Of a stretch of DNA of 64,000 bases, positions 47,003 to 56,719 are shown piece after piece. Made by a program: the position numbers and the translations under genes. The stretch's first letter is position 1. Each line of letters begins with the position of its first letter. The notes beneath the pieces are model-generated. The model saw nothing but the letters and a program-made list of their open reading frames with translations, had not been told where the DNA came from and ran no database searches. Source of the DNA: CAWCUZ01 sp963798795 (GTDB lineage: Bacteria > Acidobacteriota > Vicinamibacteria > Vicinamibacterales > SCN-69-37); assembly GCA_963798795.1 (NCBI GenBank), contig CAWCUZ010000006.1, forward strand, positions 124,001 to 188,000, given 5' to 3'.

Positions 47003-47114
47003 CACCGGCAATCGGCTATCGGCAGTCTCTAATCGCGATCGGGTCATCGGCAATCGGCTATCGGGATCGCCGCGCGTCGGACCTGAGGGACCCGAGGGAC
47101 CTCAGGGACCCGCC
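47003..47114. repeat. Dispersed repeat, copy 2, with 9-bp minisatellite
   Basis: It is nearly identical in layout and sequence to 38551-38688: ACCGGCAATCGGCTATCGGC and further CAATCGG/CTATCGG motifs to 47078, then four units of GGACCYGAG (47079-47114) directly against the TAG of the ADOP at 47115. Confidence 0.8.
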
Positions 47115-49817
47115 CTACTCCCTCAGGGCCCGGATCGGATCGATCCGCATCGCGCGAATCGCGGGGGCCCAGAGGGCGGCGAGCGAGACGAGCACCACCA
47201 GGCCCACGACCGCGCCAAAGGTCCCGGGATCGTTGGCGGAGACGCCGTAGAGGACGGACGCCGACGCGTGCGCCAGGAAGAACGCCAGGGCGAGCCCCGC
47301 GATGGTGCCGTAGAACGTAACCCGCAGGCCGTCTCGAACGACCATGCGCCGGATGGCGCCCCGCGCGGCGCCGAGCGCGAGGCGCACGCCGATCTCGCGC
47401 TGCCGCTGGCTGACCGAGTACCAGATAACGCCGTAGAGCCCGGCGCCGGCCAGCACGAGCGCCAGCAGCGCGAACCCGCCGAAGAGCGCGTTGACGATGC
47501 GGTTGTCGGCCATCGACTCCATCACCTCGTCGCGCATGGTCTCCGGATTCGAAATCGCGATGGTCTGATCCAGCTCGCGCATCGTCTGCCGCATGTCGGC
47601 GGCGCGCTCGCCCGGCGCGTCGGAGCGGACGACGAGCCGCATCGTGCCGACGGGCCATTGATCGATGGGCACGTAGATCTGCGGGCTCGACGTCAGCACG
47701 GCGGAATTGTGCGTGTCCGCGACCACCCCGACGATGGTCACTGTCCGATCGGCCGTACTGCGGCCGCCGACGACGAGCGGGCGCCCGAGCGCGGCGCTGA
47801 CATCGTCGAAGTACCTCTCGGCGGCGAGGCGGCTGAGCAGCGCGACGGGCGCGGCGCCCGGCCCGTCGCTGACCTGGAATCCGCGGCCCGCCACGAGCGG
47901 GATGCCGACGGTCTGGAAGAAGGACGGCGACACGGCGAACCACGACGCCCACGGCCGGGCCGTGTCACCGGTCGTGTCGTGCAGCGTGCCCGACAACGTG
48001 TCGACCACCTCCGAATCGAAGACCGGCAGGTGGCTGGCCACGGCGCCACCCGTGGCGCCCGGCAGCGTGCGCAGGCGATCGACCGTCTCGTGGACGAACG
48101 CGACGCGCGCCGTGTCGTCGGGATACCGGTCGCGGGGCAGATCGACCCTGGACGTGATCAGCTTCGGCACGTCCAGCCCGATCTGCAGGTGCTTGACGTT
48201 CTGAACCGTCTGCAGGATCAGCGCGGAGACCACGAGCAGCGAGAGCGCCAGCGCGACCTGTGATGCGACCAGCACGCGGCTCCGCCGCTTCGTCCCGGGA
48301 CCGCCGCTCGCCGAACGCGCCGCTCGCAGACTCTCGGCGGCGACGGTCCTGCCGGCGCCGAGCGCCGGCCACAAGCTGAACAGGAAGGGCGTCAGGATCG
48401 CCAGCGCCGCGGTGAAGATCAGCACGTTGCCGTCGATACCGATCTGCTGCAGGAGCCGGTCGTACGCCGTCGCGTTGATGGCGCGGAGGCCCGCGTGCGC
48501 CAGCCCGAGCCCTGCCAGGCCGCCCGCCAGCGCGATCAGCAGGCTCTCGGCAAACAGCGGCCGAATCAACTGGAGCCTCGACGCGCCGAGTGCCTGTCGC
48601 ACCGCGAACTCCTGTCGCCGCGCGACAATGCGTGCCAGCACCAGATTGGCGAGGTTCGCGCAGGCGATGAGCAGCACGAACCCGACGACGACGGCGAGGA
48701 GCCCGATCAGGATCCAGGTATCCGGACCGACGATCGCCTGCGTCGTCGACACCACGTGCGCTTGCCAGTCGCGGTTCGTCGCCGCGTGGTCGCGCGCCTG
48801 CGTCGCGGACAGGCCGCGCAGCTCGGCGTCGGCCGACTCGACGGTGGCACCCGGCGCCAGGCGGCCGATGACGTGCAGCGTGCGGTCGTCGCGGGGCGCC
48901 GCCGAGTCGAGCGGCAGCGGCACGTACATGTCGACCTCGCCGAGCGTGCCCAGTTCGATCTCCTGCTCCATCACGCCGACGATCGTGATCGGCGTGCCGT
49001 TGAGCATGTAGGTACGACCGATCGCCGAGGGATCGCCGCTGAACCCCTTGCCGTTCCAGTAGTGATAGGCGAGCACGCCCACGAGGGGCCGGCCCGGCGC
49101 GTTTTCGCCCGGCTGGAAGAGCCGGCCGAGCGCGGCGTGCAGCCCCCACACCTCCTGGAGGTTCGGCGTCACGCACGACAGGTACACGCTCTCCGCTTCC
49201 GGGCCGAGGCCGGTCAATGTGCCGTAGCGGATCGAGTAGGCGGCGAGCGACGAGAACGTGTGGCTGGCGGCACGCCACTCGACCAGGTCGGGCGCCGACA
49301 CGCGGCCGCGGTCGACGCCGGCCGGTCCGTTCACTTCCCAGATCCACCCGAGCGTCGCCTGATCCTTGATGGGCAGCGGCTTGATCAGGAGGGGGTTCGC
49401 GATGCTGAAGAGCAGCGTGTTCGCGCCGATGGCGAGCGCGAGCGTCAGCACGGCGATGGCGCTGTAGCCGGGCGAGCGCAGCGCCGTTCGAAACCCCGCC
49501 TTCGCGTCGCGCAGCAGATTCTTCACGTCGAAGCTCCTTCGGGGGGTCGAACCGAGCAGGCCGTCCAGGCGCGCGCGGTCGAGTGCGGCGCGGCGGCGCG
49601 CCAGGCGCCCCGTGGACAGCGCACTCTGCAGCACCTGGCGCCAGTAGACGAACCAGGCGGCCAGGCGGCCGTGCGCCTCCCGCTCGGCCCGGAACTGCTC
49701 GTCCAGATCCCCGAGCAGGAACTCGCGGTCGGGATCCGGCACGAGCGCGGTGACGATCCAGCGGGCCAGCCGCGGGACGCGAGCGCTCCCGGCGCGCGAG
49801 CCGGCCGGCGACATCAC
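47115..49817 (-). CDS. ADOP-family ABC transporter permease with cytoplasmic leader
   Basis: GTG 49817 or the adjacent ATG 49814 overlaps the PadR stop. The 900-residue protein has the leader (VPRLARWIVTALVPDPDREF, LLGDLDEQFRAEREAHGRLA, FVYWRQVLQSAL), and then the permease start LLRDAKAGFRTALRSPGYSA. The first helix is VLTLALAIGANTLLFSIANP. FtsX signatures are LLIACANLANLVLARIVARR and, in the second half, LYGVIWYSVSQRQREIGVRL. It ends IRAMRIDPIRALRE. The frame is intact. Its stop lies directly against the dispersed repeat. The substrate is unknown. Confidence 0.93.
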   Translation of the reverse strand: MMSPAGSRAGSARVPRLARWIVTALVPDPDREFLLGDLDEQFRAEREAHGRLAAWFVYWRQVLQSALSTGRLARRRAALDRARLDGLLGSTPRRSFDVKNLLRDAKAGFRTALRSPGYSAIAVLTLALAIGANTLLFSIANPLLIKPLPIKDQATLGWIWEVNGPAGVDRGRVSAPDLVEWRAASHTFSSLAAYSIRYGTLTGLGPEAESVYLSCVTPNLQEVWGLHAALGRLFQPGENAPGRPLVGVLAYHYWNGKGFSGDPSAIGRTYMLNGTPITIVGVMEQEIELGTLGEVDMYVPLPLDSAAPRDDRTLHVIGRLAPGATVESADAELRGLSATQARDHAATNRDWQAHVVSTTQAIVGPDTWILIGLLAVVVGFVLLIACANLANLVLARIVARRQEFAVRQALGASRLQLIRPLFAESLLIALAGGLAGLGLAHAGLRAINATAYDRLLQQIGIDGNVLIFTAALAILTPFLFSLWPALGAGRTVAAESLRAARSASGGPGTKRRSRVLVASQVALALSLLVVSALILQTVQNVKHLQIGLDVPKLITSRVDLPRDRYPDDTARVAFVHETVDRLRTLPGATGGAVASHLPVFDSEVVDTLSGTLHDTTGDTARPWASWFAVSPSFFQTVGIPLVAGRGFQVSDGPGAAPVALLSRLAAERYFDDVSAALGRPLVVGGRSTADRTVTIVGVVADTHNSAVLTSSPQIYVPIDQWPVGTMRLVVRSDAPGERAADMRQTMRELDQTIAISNPETMRDEVMESMADNRIVNALFGGFALLALVLAGAGLYGVIWYSVSQRQREIGVRLALGAARGAIRRMVVRDGLRVTFYGTIAGLALAFFLAHASASVLYGVSANDPGTFGAVVGLVVLVSLAALWAPAIRAMRIDPIRALRE

Positions 49818-50137
49818 CGCAGCTCCACCTCGAGGCCGTCGGTCATGCTGTCGAGCGCGGCGAGCGACGCCTTCAGGGCGCGCTGCCCGGCCGCCTGCAG
49901 CCGGTAGTGTTTCTTGCGCCGGCCACCCCGCTCCGGGGTCGGCTCGCCGACGAAACTCGACGCGAACCCGCGCGTCTCGAGCCGGTCGAGCGCCTTGTAG
50001 ATGGCGCCCAGCGAGACCCGCCGGCCCGTGCGCTCCGTGATGTCGTTGCAGATGGAGATGCCGTAGGCGTCGCGGCCCTGCCGCAGCAGCGCCAGCAGCA
50101 CCAGTTGTTCGAGCTCGCTCAGGACGATGTTCGGCAT
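49814..50137 (-). CDS. PadR-family transcriptional regulator
   Basis: ATG 50137 gives MPNIVLSELEQLVLLALLRQ, a 107-residue PadR protein. A TTG two codons upstream is less likely. The winged helix is GRDAYGISICNDITERTGRR, LGAIYKALDRLETRGFA and wing ERGGRRKKHYRLQAAGQRAL. It overlaps and presumably co-regulates the ADOP at 49817. TATAAG (minus strand, 50147-50152) is a good -10 match just upstream, within an A/T-rich patch rare in this genome. Confidence 0.89.
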   Translation of the reverse strand: MPNIVLSELEQLVLLALLRQGRDAYGISICNDITERTGRRVSLGAIYKALDRLETRGFASSFVGEPTPERGGRRKKHYRLQAAGQRALKASLAALDSMTDGLEVELR

Positions 50138-50180
50138 GCCCAATATCTTATACGGCGGAGAAGAAATTGAGTTCCAACCA

Positions 50181-50209
50181 GGGACCTTGGGACCCTGGGA
50201 CCCTGGGAC

Positions 50210-50212
<3 letters not shown>
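50181..50212. repeat. 8-bp tandem repeat at fumC end
   Basis: GGGACCTT, GGGACCCT, GGGACCCT and GGGACCTA follow one another, the last overlapping the fumarase stop. It is related to, but shorter than, the 9-bp GGACCTGAG units elsewhere. Confidence 0.7.
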
Positions 50213-51607
<1,395 letters not shown>

Positions 51608-51631
51608 AACCGGTAATCTTACTGAAAGATC

Positions 51632-52249
51632 ATGGCGCCTTCGGACATCCTGCGATCGTTCCGCCGCAACGCGGTCCACGTGCGCCAGGCGCTGGAACTG
51701 TTCCAGCACGAAAGCGGACACGTCCAGCTCGACGGCGGGTACCTGCAGGATGCCGGGGTGGTGGAGCGTTACAAGCGGATCTCGATTCCGGTGCGCCGCG
51801 CCCTCAATCCGGGCGATCGCGCCTCGTTCGCGCAGGCGCTCGCGGCACTCGAGGAAGACCCCGACGCGGACCGCCAGGCCATGACGCCGGTGACGCGCGC
51901 GTGGGACGCGCTGCAGCAGGAGCTCGACAGCACGATCGTGCTCGGCGGGTCGCGCGTGCCGCGTCGGCAGATCGTCGGCGCATGGCTCGAAGCCGCGGCC
52001 TTCTACGACACACTCGAACGCGACCGCGCTTACGATCACGTCATCGATCAGTACGGGAAAGCGGCCGAGAGCATCGGCGCCGCGATCACCGAAGAAGCCG
52101 CGCGTGTCGTGCTGCTGCTCGACGAGGCCGCGGCGCACGCGCTGGGCGAGCCGGTCATCCTGCCGCCGCCCCCGAAGACGCCGCCGCCCCCGCCGGATCC
52201 GAAGGAGAAGTGGTGGAGGCGGCTGCTGGGGTGGACGGGGAAGAGTTAG
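51632..52249 (+). CDS. Hypothetical helical protein with proline-rich tail
   Basis: The 205-residue protein starts MAPSDILRSFRRNAVHVRQA, with no signal peptide or membrane segment. It is mostly helical (VVERYKRISIPVRRALNPGD, TRAWDALQQELDSTIVLGGS, ITEEAARVVLLLDEAAAHAL). The C-terminus is a linker of prolines, ILPPPPKTPPPPPDPKEKWW, and a basic/aromatic end RRLLGWTGKS that could touch a membrane. I do not recognise a family. The very short gap to fumC suggests a shared divergent promoter region. It is followed by three 9-bp GGACCTGAG units. Confidence 0.6.
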   Translation: MAPSDILRSFRRNAVHVRQALELFQHESGHVQLDGGYLQDAGVVERYKRISIPVRRALNPGDRASFAQALAALEEDPDADRQAMTPVTRAWDALQQELDSTIVLGGSRVPRRQIVGAWLEAAAFYDTLERDRAYDHVIDQYGKAAESIGAAITEEAARVVLLLDEAAAHALGEPVILPPPPKTPPPPPDPKEKWWRRLLGWTGKS

Positions 52250-52252
52250 TCG

Positions 52253-52279
52253 GGACCTGAGGGACCTGAGGGACCCGAA
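52253..52279. repeat. 9-bp minisatellite, three units
   Basis: GGACCTGAG, GGACCTGAG and GGACCCGAA lie between the hypothetical gene and the proline dehydrogenase stop. The unit is the same as at 38626, 47079 and within sucB. Confidence 0.8.
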
Positions 52280-52281
52280 TC

Positions 52282-53214
52282 CTACCCTCCGAACATGTTT
52301 CTGACAACGAACCCGACGTTGGCGGGGCGTTCGGCGAGGCGGCGCATGTACCAGGGGAACCAGTACTCGCCGTAGCTGATCAGGCAACGCACGCGAGCGC
52401 CGGCGGCGGCGAGCTCGCGCTGGCGCGCGCCGTTGATGCCGTAGAGCATCGCGAACTCGAAGCGTGACGCCGGCACCTGACCGTCCGCGATCACCGTGCG
52501 GAGCCGCTCCTGCAGCGCTGCGTCGTGCGTCGCGATATGGAGGAGCGCGCCCGGCCTGGCCGCGTCCGGCTGAAGCAGGCGCGACGCGAGCTTGAAATAG
52601 TTCGCGTCCACGTCGGACTTCTTCGGGTAGGCGATGTCGGGCGGCTCGAGATACGCGCCCTTCACGAGACGAATGGCCGATCCGAGCGCGACCAGCTCCT
52701 CGATGTCCTTTTCCGACCGATACAGGTATGCCTGGATGGCAATCCCGACGTGCGGCGTGTGCGCGCGCAGGCGCTTGTAGAGCGCGATCGTGCCGTCGAC
52801 GTACTTCGAGCTCTCCATGTCGAGCCACAGGAAATTGCCGGCCGCGACGGCGTGGTCGGCAATCTTCAGGAGGTGGCCGTGGCACACCTCCAGGTCCTGG
52901 TCGTAGCCGAGCTGCGTCGGCTTGACGGAGATCTGGCTGTCGATCCCGGCGCCGCGCACCAGGTCGAGGACGAGCAGGTAGTGATCGCGGACTTCGTCAG
53001 CCTCTTCGATCCGCGTGATGTTCTCGCCAAGGCGCGTGAGGATGGTGTTCACGTGCGCGGGCACGAGCGATTTGGCGGCCTCGATGGCGTCCTCGATCCG
53101 CTCGCCCGGCATGAACTTGACGACCGACCGACGAACGAATCCGGTCCGCACCGCGCGTTCCCGCAGCCACGCATTCGTCGATGCCCACAACAGCGCCTTG
53201 CGCATCACAGACAT
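52282..53214 (-). CDS. Proline dehydrogenase
   Basis: ATG 53214 gives MSVMRKALLWASTNAWLRER. The 310-residue flavoenzyme is the monofunctional PRODH barrel. QISVKPTQLGYDQDLEVCHG and FLWLDMESSKYVDGTIALYK give the flavin-side strands, VKGAYLEPPDIAYPKKSDVD the substrate loop, EFAMLYGINGARQRELAAAG a core strand, and SYGEYWFPWYMRRLAERP the arginine pair that binds the carboxylate. It oxidises proline to pyrroline-5-carboxylate. No P5C dehydrogenase gene is adjacent. A 15-base element shared with the cytochrome gene upstream (GCGTAGTGTAGCAAA) lies just before the start. Confidence 0.93.
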   Translation of the reverse strand: MSVMRKALLWASTNAWLRERAVRTGFVRRSVVKFMPGERIEDAIEAAKSLVPAHVNTILTRLGENITRIEEADEVRDHYLLVLDLVRGAGIDSQISVKPTQLGYDQDLEVCHGHLLKIADHAVAAGNFLWLDMESSKYVDGTIALYKRLRAHTPHVGIAIQAYLYRSEKDIEELVALGSAIRLVKGAYLEPPDIAYPKKSDVDANYFKLASRLLQPDAARPGALLHIATHDAALQERLRTVIADGQVPASRFEFAMLYGINGARQRELAAAGARVRCLISYGEYWFPWYMRRLAERPANVGFVVRNMFGG

Positions 53215-53219
53215 AGCGG

Positions 53220-53234
53220 GCGTAGTGTAGCAAA
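53220..53234 (-). promoter_or_regulatory. Shared upstream element, copy 1
   Basis: TTTGCTACACTACGC on the minus strand, 6 bases before the proline dehydrogenase ATG. The same 15 bases occur at 53767-53781 before the cytochrome gene. It contains TACACT, a possible -10, but no convincing -35 was found. Confidence 0.4.
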
Positions 53235-53291
53235 GGGACTGAAGACCGGATGGAGCCCCAGGGGGCCGAAAGCCCGGAGCCGAACCCGCTC

Positions 53292-53747
53292 CTAGAGCCC
53301 GCCTCCGCCCTCCGGCGCGCGCAGGGGCTTGGTGGCGCCGCGATGACAGGTATAGCAGGTCACCTTGTCGGTGACGGCCGGATCGCCGACGCCCTCGGGG
53401 AAGTTGTGATTGATGTCCATCATCATCTTCAGCATCTTGCGAGCCTTCAGCTTTTCCGGCTTCTCGTCGACCGAGCGATCCTGAACGTGGCAGTACGTGC
53501 ACTGCACGCCAAGGCCCGCCGCCACGGTGCCGCGCATGAAGCCGACGACCTGCTCGCCGGTCCAGTCCTTGGGCAGCACCTGCAGGTTCTTCGGCGGCGG
53601 CGGAGGCGCACCGCGGCCCTGCCGGCCCTGTCCGCGTCCCTGACCCTGGCTCTGACCCTGCCCCTGACCGTGAAGCAGCGGCTGCGCCGAGAGCGCCAGC
53701 ACCACGAGGCCGCCGGCCAGAACGAATGAACGATTCACCGAGCGCAT
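53292..53747 (-). CDS. Secreted diheme-type cytochrome c
   Basis: ATG 53747 follows GGAGG. The 151-residue protein has signal peptide MRSVNRSFVLAGGLVVLALS, a Gln/Gly linker (GQGQGQSQGQGRGQGRQG), a proline run and a domain with two heme-binding motifs, CTYCH and CYTCH. The sequence 'LGVQCTYCHV...MLKMMMDINH.F' and 'VTCYTCHRGA.KP' matches the short photosynthetic-reaction-centre-cytochrome-like proteins common in Acidobacteria, which have no link to photosynthesis here. It is probably a periplasmic electron carrier. Confidence 0.88.
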   Translation of the reverse strand: MRSVNRSFVLAGGLVVLALSAQPLLHGQGQGQSQGQGRGQGRQGRGAPPPPPKNLQVLPKDWTGEQVVGFMRGTVAAGLGVQCTYCHVQDRSVDEKPEKLKARKMLKMMMDINHNFPEGVGDPAVTDKVTCYTCHRGATKPLRAPEGGGGL

Positions 53748-53766
53748 CGGACCTCCTCGGGAAGAG

Positions 53767-53781
53767 GCGTAGTGTAGCAAA
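53767..53781 (-). promoter_or_regulatory. Shared upstream element, copy 2
   Basis: The same TTTGCTACACTACGC element as at 53220-53234, here 20 bases before the cytochrome c ATG. A CACAAATCG/CAAATCA short repeat follows upstream (53791-53816). Confidence 0.4.
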
Positions 53782-53817
53782 CCCGACGTCACAAATCGCA
53801 AATCACAAATCGCCAGG

Positions 53818-56163
53818 TCAGGAGGGCAAGGTCGGCACCGGCGGGATGACGCGGACGAACTCGCCGCGCTGCAGGAGTTCCCGGCCCTTGCCGCCGCGGC
53901 TCGTGACTTCGTACTTTGCCGTGCTGATCGTCTGCTCCGCGCCCCTCGTCGTCTCGACGGTGAGCAAGTCGCGGTCGCCGGTGGAGGCGACGAAACCGAG
54001 CAGGCGGTCATTCTGCTTCTGGAGCTTGATCAGGATCACGCCGCGGCCCGGGCCGGAGAGAACGTTGATCTCGTCGACTTTGCAGAGCATGGCGCGCGCC
54101 TGGCGGGTGGCGGCGATGACGATCTCGTCACCGCGGATCGGCGCGACGCCGACGATCTCGGCGCCCTCCGCCGTGCGGGCGAACCGGCGGCCGGCGCGCG
54201 TGCTCGGCTCGACGTACGGCTCGAGGCCGAAGCGCAGGCTGTAGCCGTCGCTCGATACGGCGAGGACGAGCGCGTCCTTCTTCGGTCCGGCGTCCGCGCG
54301 TTGCGCGGAGACGACCCTCTCGCCGTCCTTGAACTTGAACAGGCTCTGGATCGGCTCGCCGTAGCCGGTCGAGGCGGGCACGTCGGCAATGCGCGCCGTG
54401 TACGCCACGCCGAAGTTCGTGAAGAATGCGACGGTCTCGCGCGTGCTGCCCGGCAGCACGGCCATGACGGCGTCGCCTTCGCGCACGCGCGTCGACGCGA
54501 TGTCCTTCACTTCCTTCTGCCGCTTGACCCACCCGTCGCGCGTCACGATGACGACGCTATCCTCGTGGACGATGAAGTCCTCGGCTGTGTATTCCTCTTC
54601 GACGACGTCGGTCGCGATTTCGCTGCGGCGCGGGTCCGCGTACCTCTTCTGAATCTCCCCGATCTCGGTCCGGACGATCGCCCAGAGGTCCTGGTCGCGT
54701 TTCAGCAGGCCCGTGATTTCGCGCGCGCGCTTCTTCCGGTCCGCCAGCTCGTTCTGGATGACGAGGATCTCGAGCCGGGCGAGGCGATAGATCTTCAGCT
54801 CCAGGATGGCGTCGGTCTGTTCCGCGTCGAGACCGAACCGATTGATGATCTTGCCGGCCGCGTCCGCCTTGCCGTCGGACTTCCTGACGATCTTCAGGAT
54901 CTCGTCCAGCGCATCGAACACGGTCGCGAAGCCTTCCAGGATGTGGATGCGCGCCTTGAGGGCTTCCAGCTCGTGCTTCAGCCGCGCGCGGACGACTTCG
55001 AGGCGGAAGTGCAGGAACTGCCAGAGGATCTGGTGGAGCTCCAGCCGCTCCGGCTTGCCGACGAGCGCGTTTTCGGTCGGCACGAGACACGTGAGATTCA
55101 CCGGGAAGTTCGACTGGAGCGGCGTGTGGCGATACAGGTACGCCATCACCATCCGCTTGTTGGCGTCGCCCTTCAGCTCCAGCGCAATCCGCACATCGTC
55201 GGTCGACAGGTCCTTGACGTCGACGAGATGCGGAAGTTTGCGCGAGAGTGCCACATCGGCGATGCGCTCGACGAGCTGCGCCTTGTTGACCGTGTACGGC
55301 ACGCTCGTGATGTAGATGGTCTTGCCGCTGCGGGTGGACGGGCCTTCCTGCCAGGTCGCGCGGATATGGATGGTGCCCGAGCCCGTCCTGTAGATGTCGC
55401 GGATTTCCTGCGGGGTGTTGACGATCTGGCCGCCGGTCGGGAAATCCGGGCCCTTGATGTACTTCGCGAGCTGCGCGCTCGTGAGCTCGAGGTCGGCGTC
55501 GATCAGCTTGATAAGCGCCGTGCAGACCTCGCCGAGGTTGTGCGGCGGGATGTTCGTGGCCATGCCGACCGCGATGCCCGTGGCGCCGTTGACGAGCAGG
55601 TTCGGAATGCGCGCCGGCAGGACGACCGGCTCCTCGCGGGTGCCGTCGTAGTTCGGGCGGAACGTGACGGTGTCCTGGTCGATTTCCGACAGCATCTCGT
55701 CACTGATGCGCGCGAGCCGGCACTCGGTGTAGCGCATGGCGGCGGCGCTGTCGCCGTCGAGCGATCCGAAATTGCCGGAACCGTCCACCAGCGGATACCG
55801 CAGCGAGAACGGCTGCGCCATGCGGACGAGCGTTTCGTAGAGCGCGGCGTCGCCGTGAGGGTGGTAGTTGCCCATGACGTCGCCGACGACCTTGGCGCAC
55901 TTGCGGTGCTTGGCGTCCGCGGTGAGGTTCTGCTGCCACATCGTATAGAGGATGCGGCGCTGTACCGGCTTCAGCCCGTCGCGCACGTCGGGCAAGGCGC
56001 GCGATGTGATGACCGAGAGGGCGTAGTTGAGGTACCGCGCCTGCGCGGCCTCATGCAGCGCGACGCGTTCTTCGCCGCCCTCCGGGGGCCGCGTCGTCAC
56101 GTCCGCGTCGTCGTTCATCCGGTCGAAGAGGGAGTCGCCCCTGGACGCGCGTCGTTTCGCCAC
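53818..56163 (-). CDS. Type IIA DNA topoisomerase subunit A (GyrA/ParC)
   Basis: ATG 56163 starts MAKRRASRGDSLFDRMNDDA. The 781-residue subunit has the breakage-reunion domain with DVMGNYHPHGDAALYETLVR and catalytic Tyr in AAMRYTECRLARIS, then the coiled-coil arm (EILVIQNELADRKKRAREIT). A C-terminal beta-pinwheel follows, with repeated 'DSVVIVTRDGWVKRQ' and 'DALVLAVSSDGYSLRF' blades. The canonical GyrA box QRRGGKG is represented only by SRGGKGREL near the end. It should pair with the B subunit at 22427. The late, incomplete GyrA box and the length leave gyrase versus topoisomerase IV open. Confidence 0.93.
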   Translation of the reverse strand: MAKRRASRGDSLFDRMNDDADVTTRPPEGGEERVALHEAAQARYLNYALSVITSRALPDVRDGLKPVQRRILYTMWQQNLTADAKHRKCAKVVGDVMGNYHPHGDAALYETLVRMAQPFSLRYPLVDGSGNFGSLDGDSAAAMRYTECRLARISDEMLSEIDQDTVTFRPNYDGTREEPVVLPARIPNLLVNGATGIAVGMATNIPPHNLGEVCTALIKLIDADLELTSAQLAKYIKGPDFPTGGQIVNTPQEIRDIYRTGSGTIHIRATWQEGPSTRSGKTIYITSVPYTVNKAQLVERIADVALSRKLPHLVDVKDLSTDDVRIALELKGDANKRMVMAYLYRHTPLQSNFPVNLTCLVPTENALVGKPERLELHQILWQFLHFRLEVVRARLKHELEALKARIHILEGFATVFDALDEILKIVRKSDGKADAAGKIINRFGLDAEQTDAILELKIYRLARLEILVIQNELADRKKRAREITGLLKRDQDLWAIVRTEIGEIQKRYADPRRSEIATDVVEEEYTAEDFIVHEDSVVIVTRDGWVKRQKEVKDIASTRVREGDAVMAVLPGSTRETVAFFTNFGVAYTARIADVPASTGYGEPIQSLFKFKDGERVVSAQRADAGPKKDALVLAVSSDGYSLRFGLEPYVEPSTRAGRRFARTAEGAEIVGVAPIRGDEIVIAATRQARAMLCKVDEINVLSGPGRGVILIKLQKQNDRLLGFVASTGDRDLLTVETTRGAEQTISTAKYEVTSRGGKGRELLQRGEFVRVIPPVPTLPS

Positions 56164-56244
56164 GCGTCAAGTGTAGTACGGCGCGTCAAGATCGCACGTG
56201 CCGCGTCCGAACCTGGCACCAACCGCGCGTGTCAAAGGCCGAAT

Positions 56245-56465
56245 TCACCATGAAGGAAGTGAAGGAAGCCTACGATCAGATCAAGACCGGCTGGCGCGGG
56301 CCACGGGCAGGACCCGCGGCCGCGGCGAACGCCGCGGATGGCGAGGAGGAGGGCGGATCCGCGGGAATGAGCCCACCACAATCCTGCGGGGCTCATTCCC
56401 GCCGATCCGCCCTCCTCCTCGCTCCCGCGCCAGCCGGTCGGTGCCCCTTCATGACCTTCATGGTG
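56245..56465. repeat. Long imperfect palindrome (possible non-autonomous element)
   Basis: The ends CACCATGAAGG (56245-56255) and CCTTCATGGTG (56455-56465) are inverted. So are the 15-base blocks at 56286-56300 and 56424-56438. The central arms, 56341-56374 and 56389-56422, are 34 bases long with a single mismatch around a 14-base loop. The left side carries about 40 extra bases (56301-56340). No transposase gene is present. The short ORFs inside are by-products. Confidence 0.75.
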
Positions 56466-56569
56466 GGCCCTGCTCTGACACGCCACGTGGCAGCAGATGC
56501 CAGGTTGGGATGCGGTGTGGTCTGCAGATTCTGCGATGCCGGGTCAAAATCCGCGAGACGCACTCAGTG

Positions 56570-56707
56570 GCGAGCCTCTTGCAGAGACGTCCGGTCGTGC
56601 CACCAAAGACCGATCACGTACCTGAAGCTGCTGAGTCTCAAACAGGGCCTGCTCATCAACTTCAACAGCATGGCCTGGTGGACGGACTGCGGAGCTTCCT
56701 GCACTGA
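56570..56707 (+). pseudogene. GxxExxY protein remnant
   Basis: One frame reads ITYLKLLSLKQGLLINFNSM. After a frame change it continues LVDGLRSFLH to the TGA at 56705-56707. This is the C-terminal signature of GxxExxY (PD-(D/E)XK-like) proteins ('TYL.L...K.GLLINFN...L.DG..R'). The N-terminal GxxExxY part is not recognisable. It lies between the palindrome and the ADOP stop. Confidence 0.6.
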
Positions 56708-56719
56708 TGAATCGGCCCG

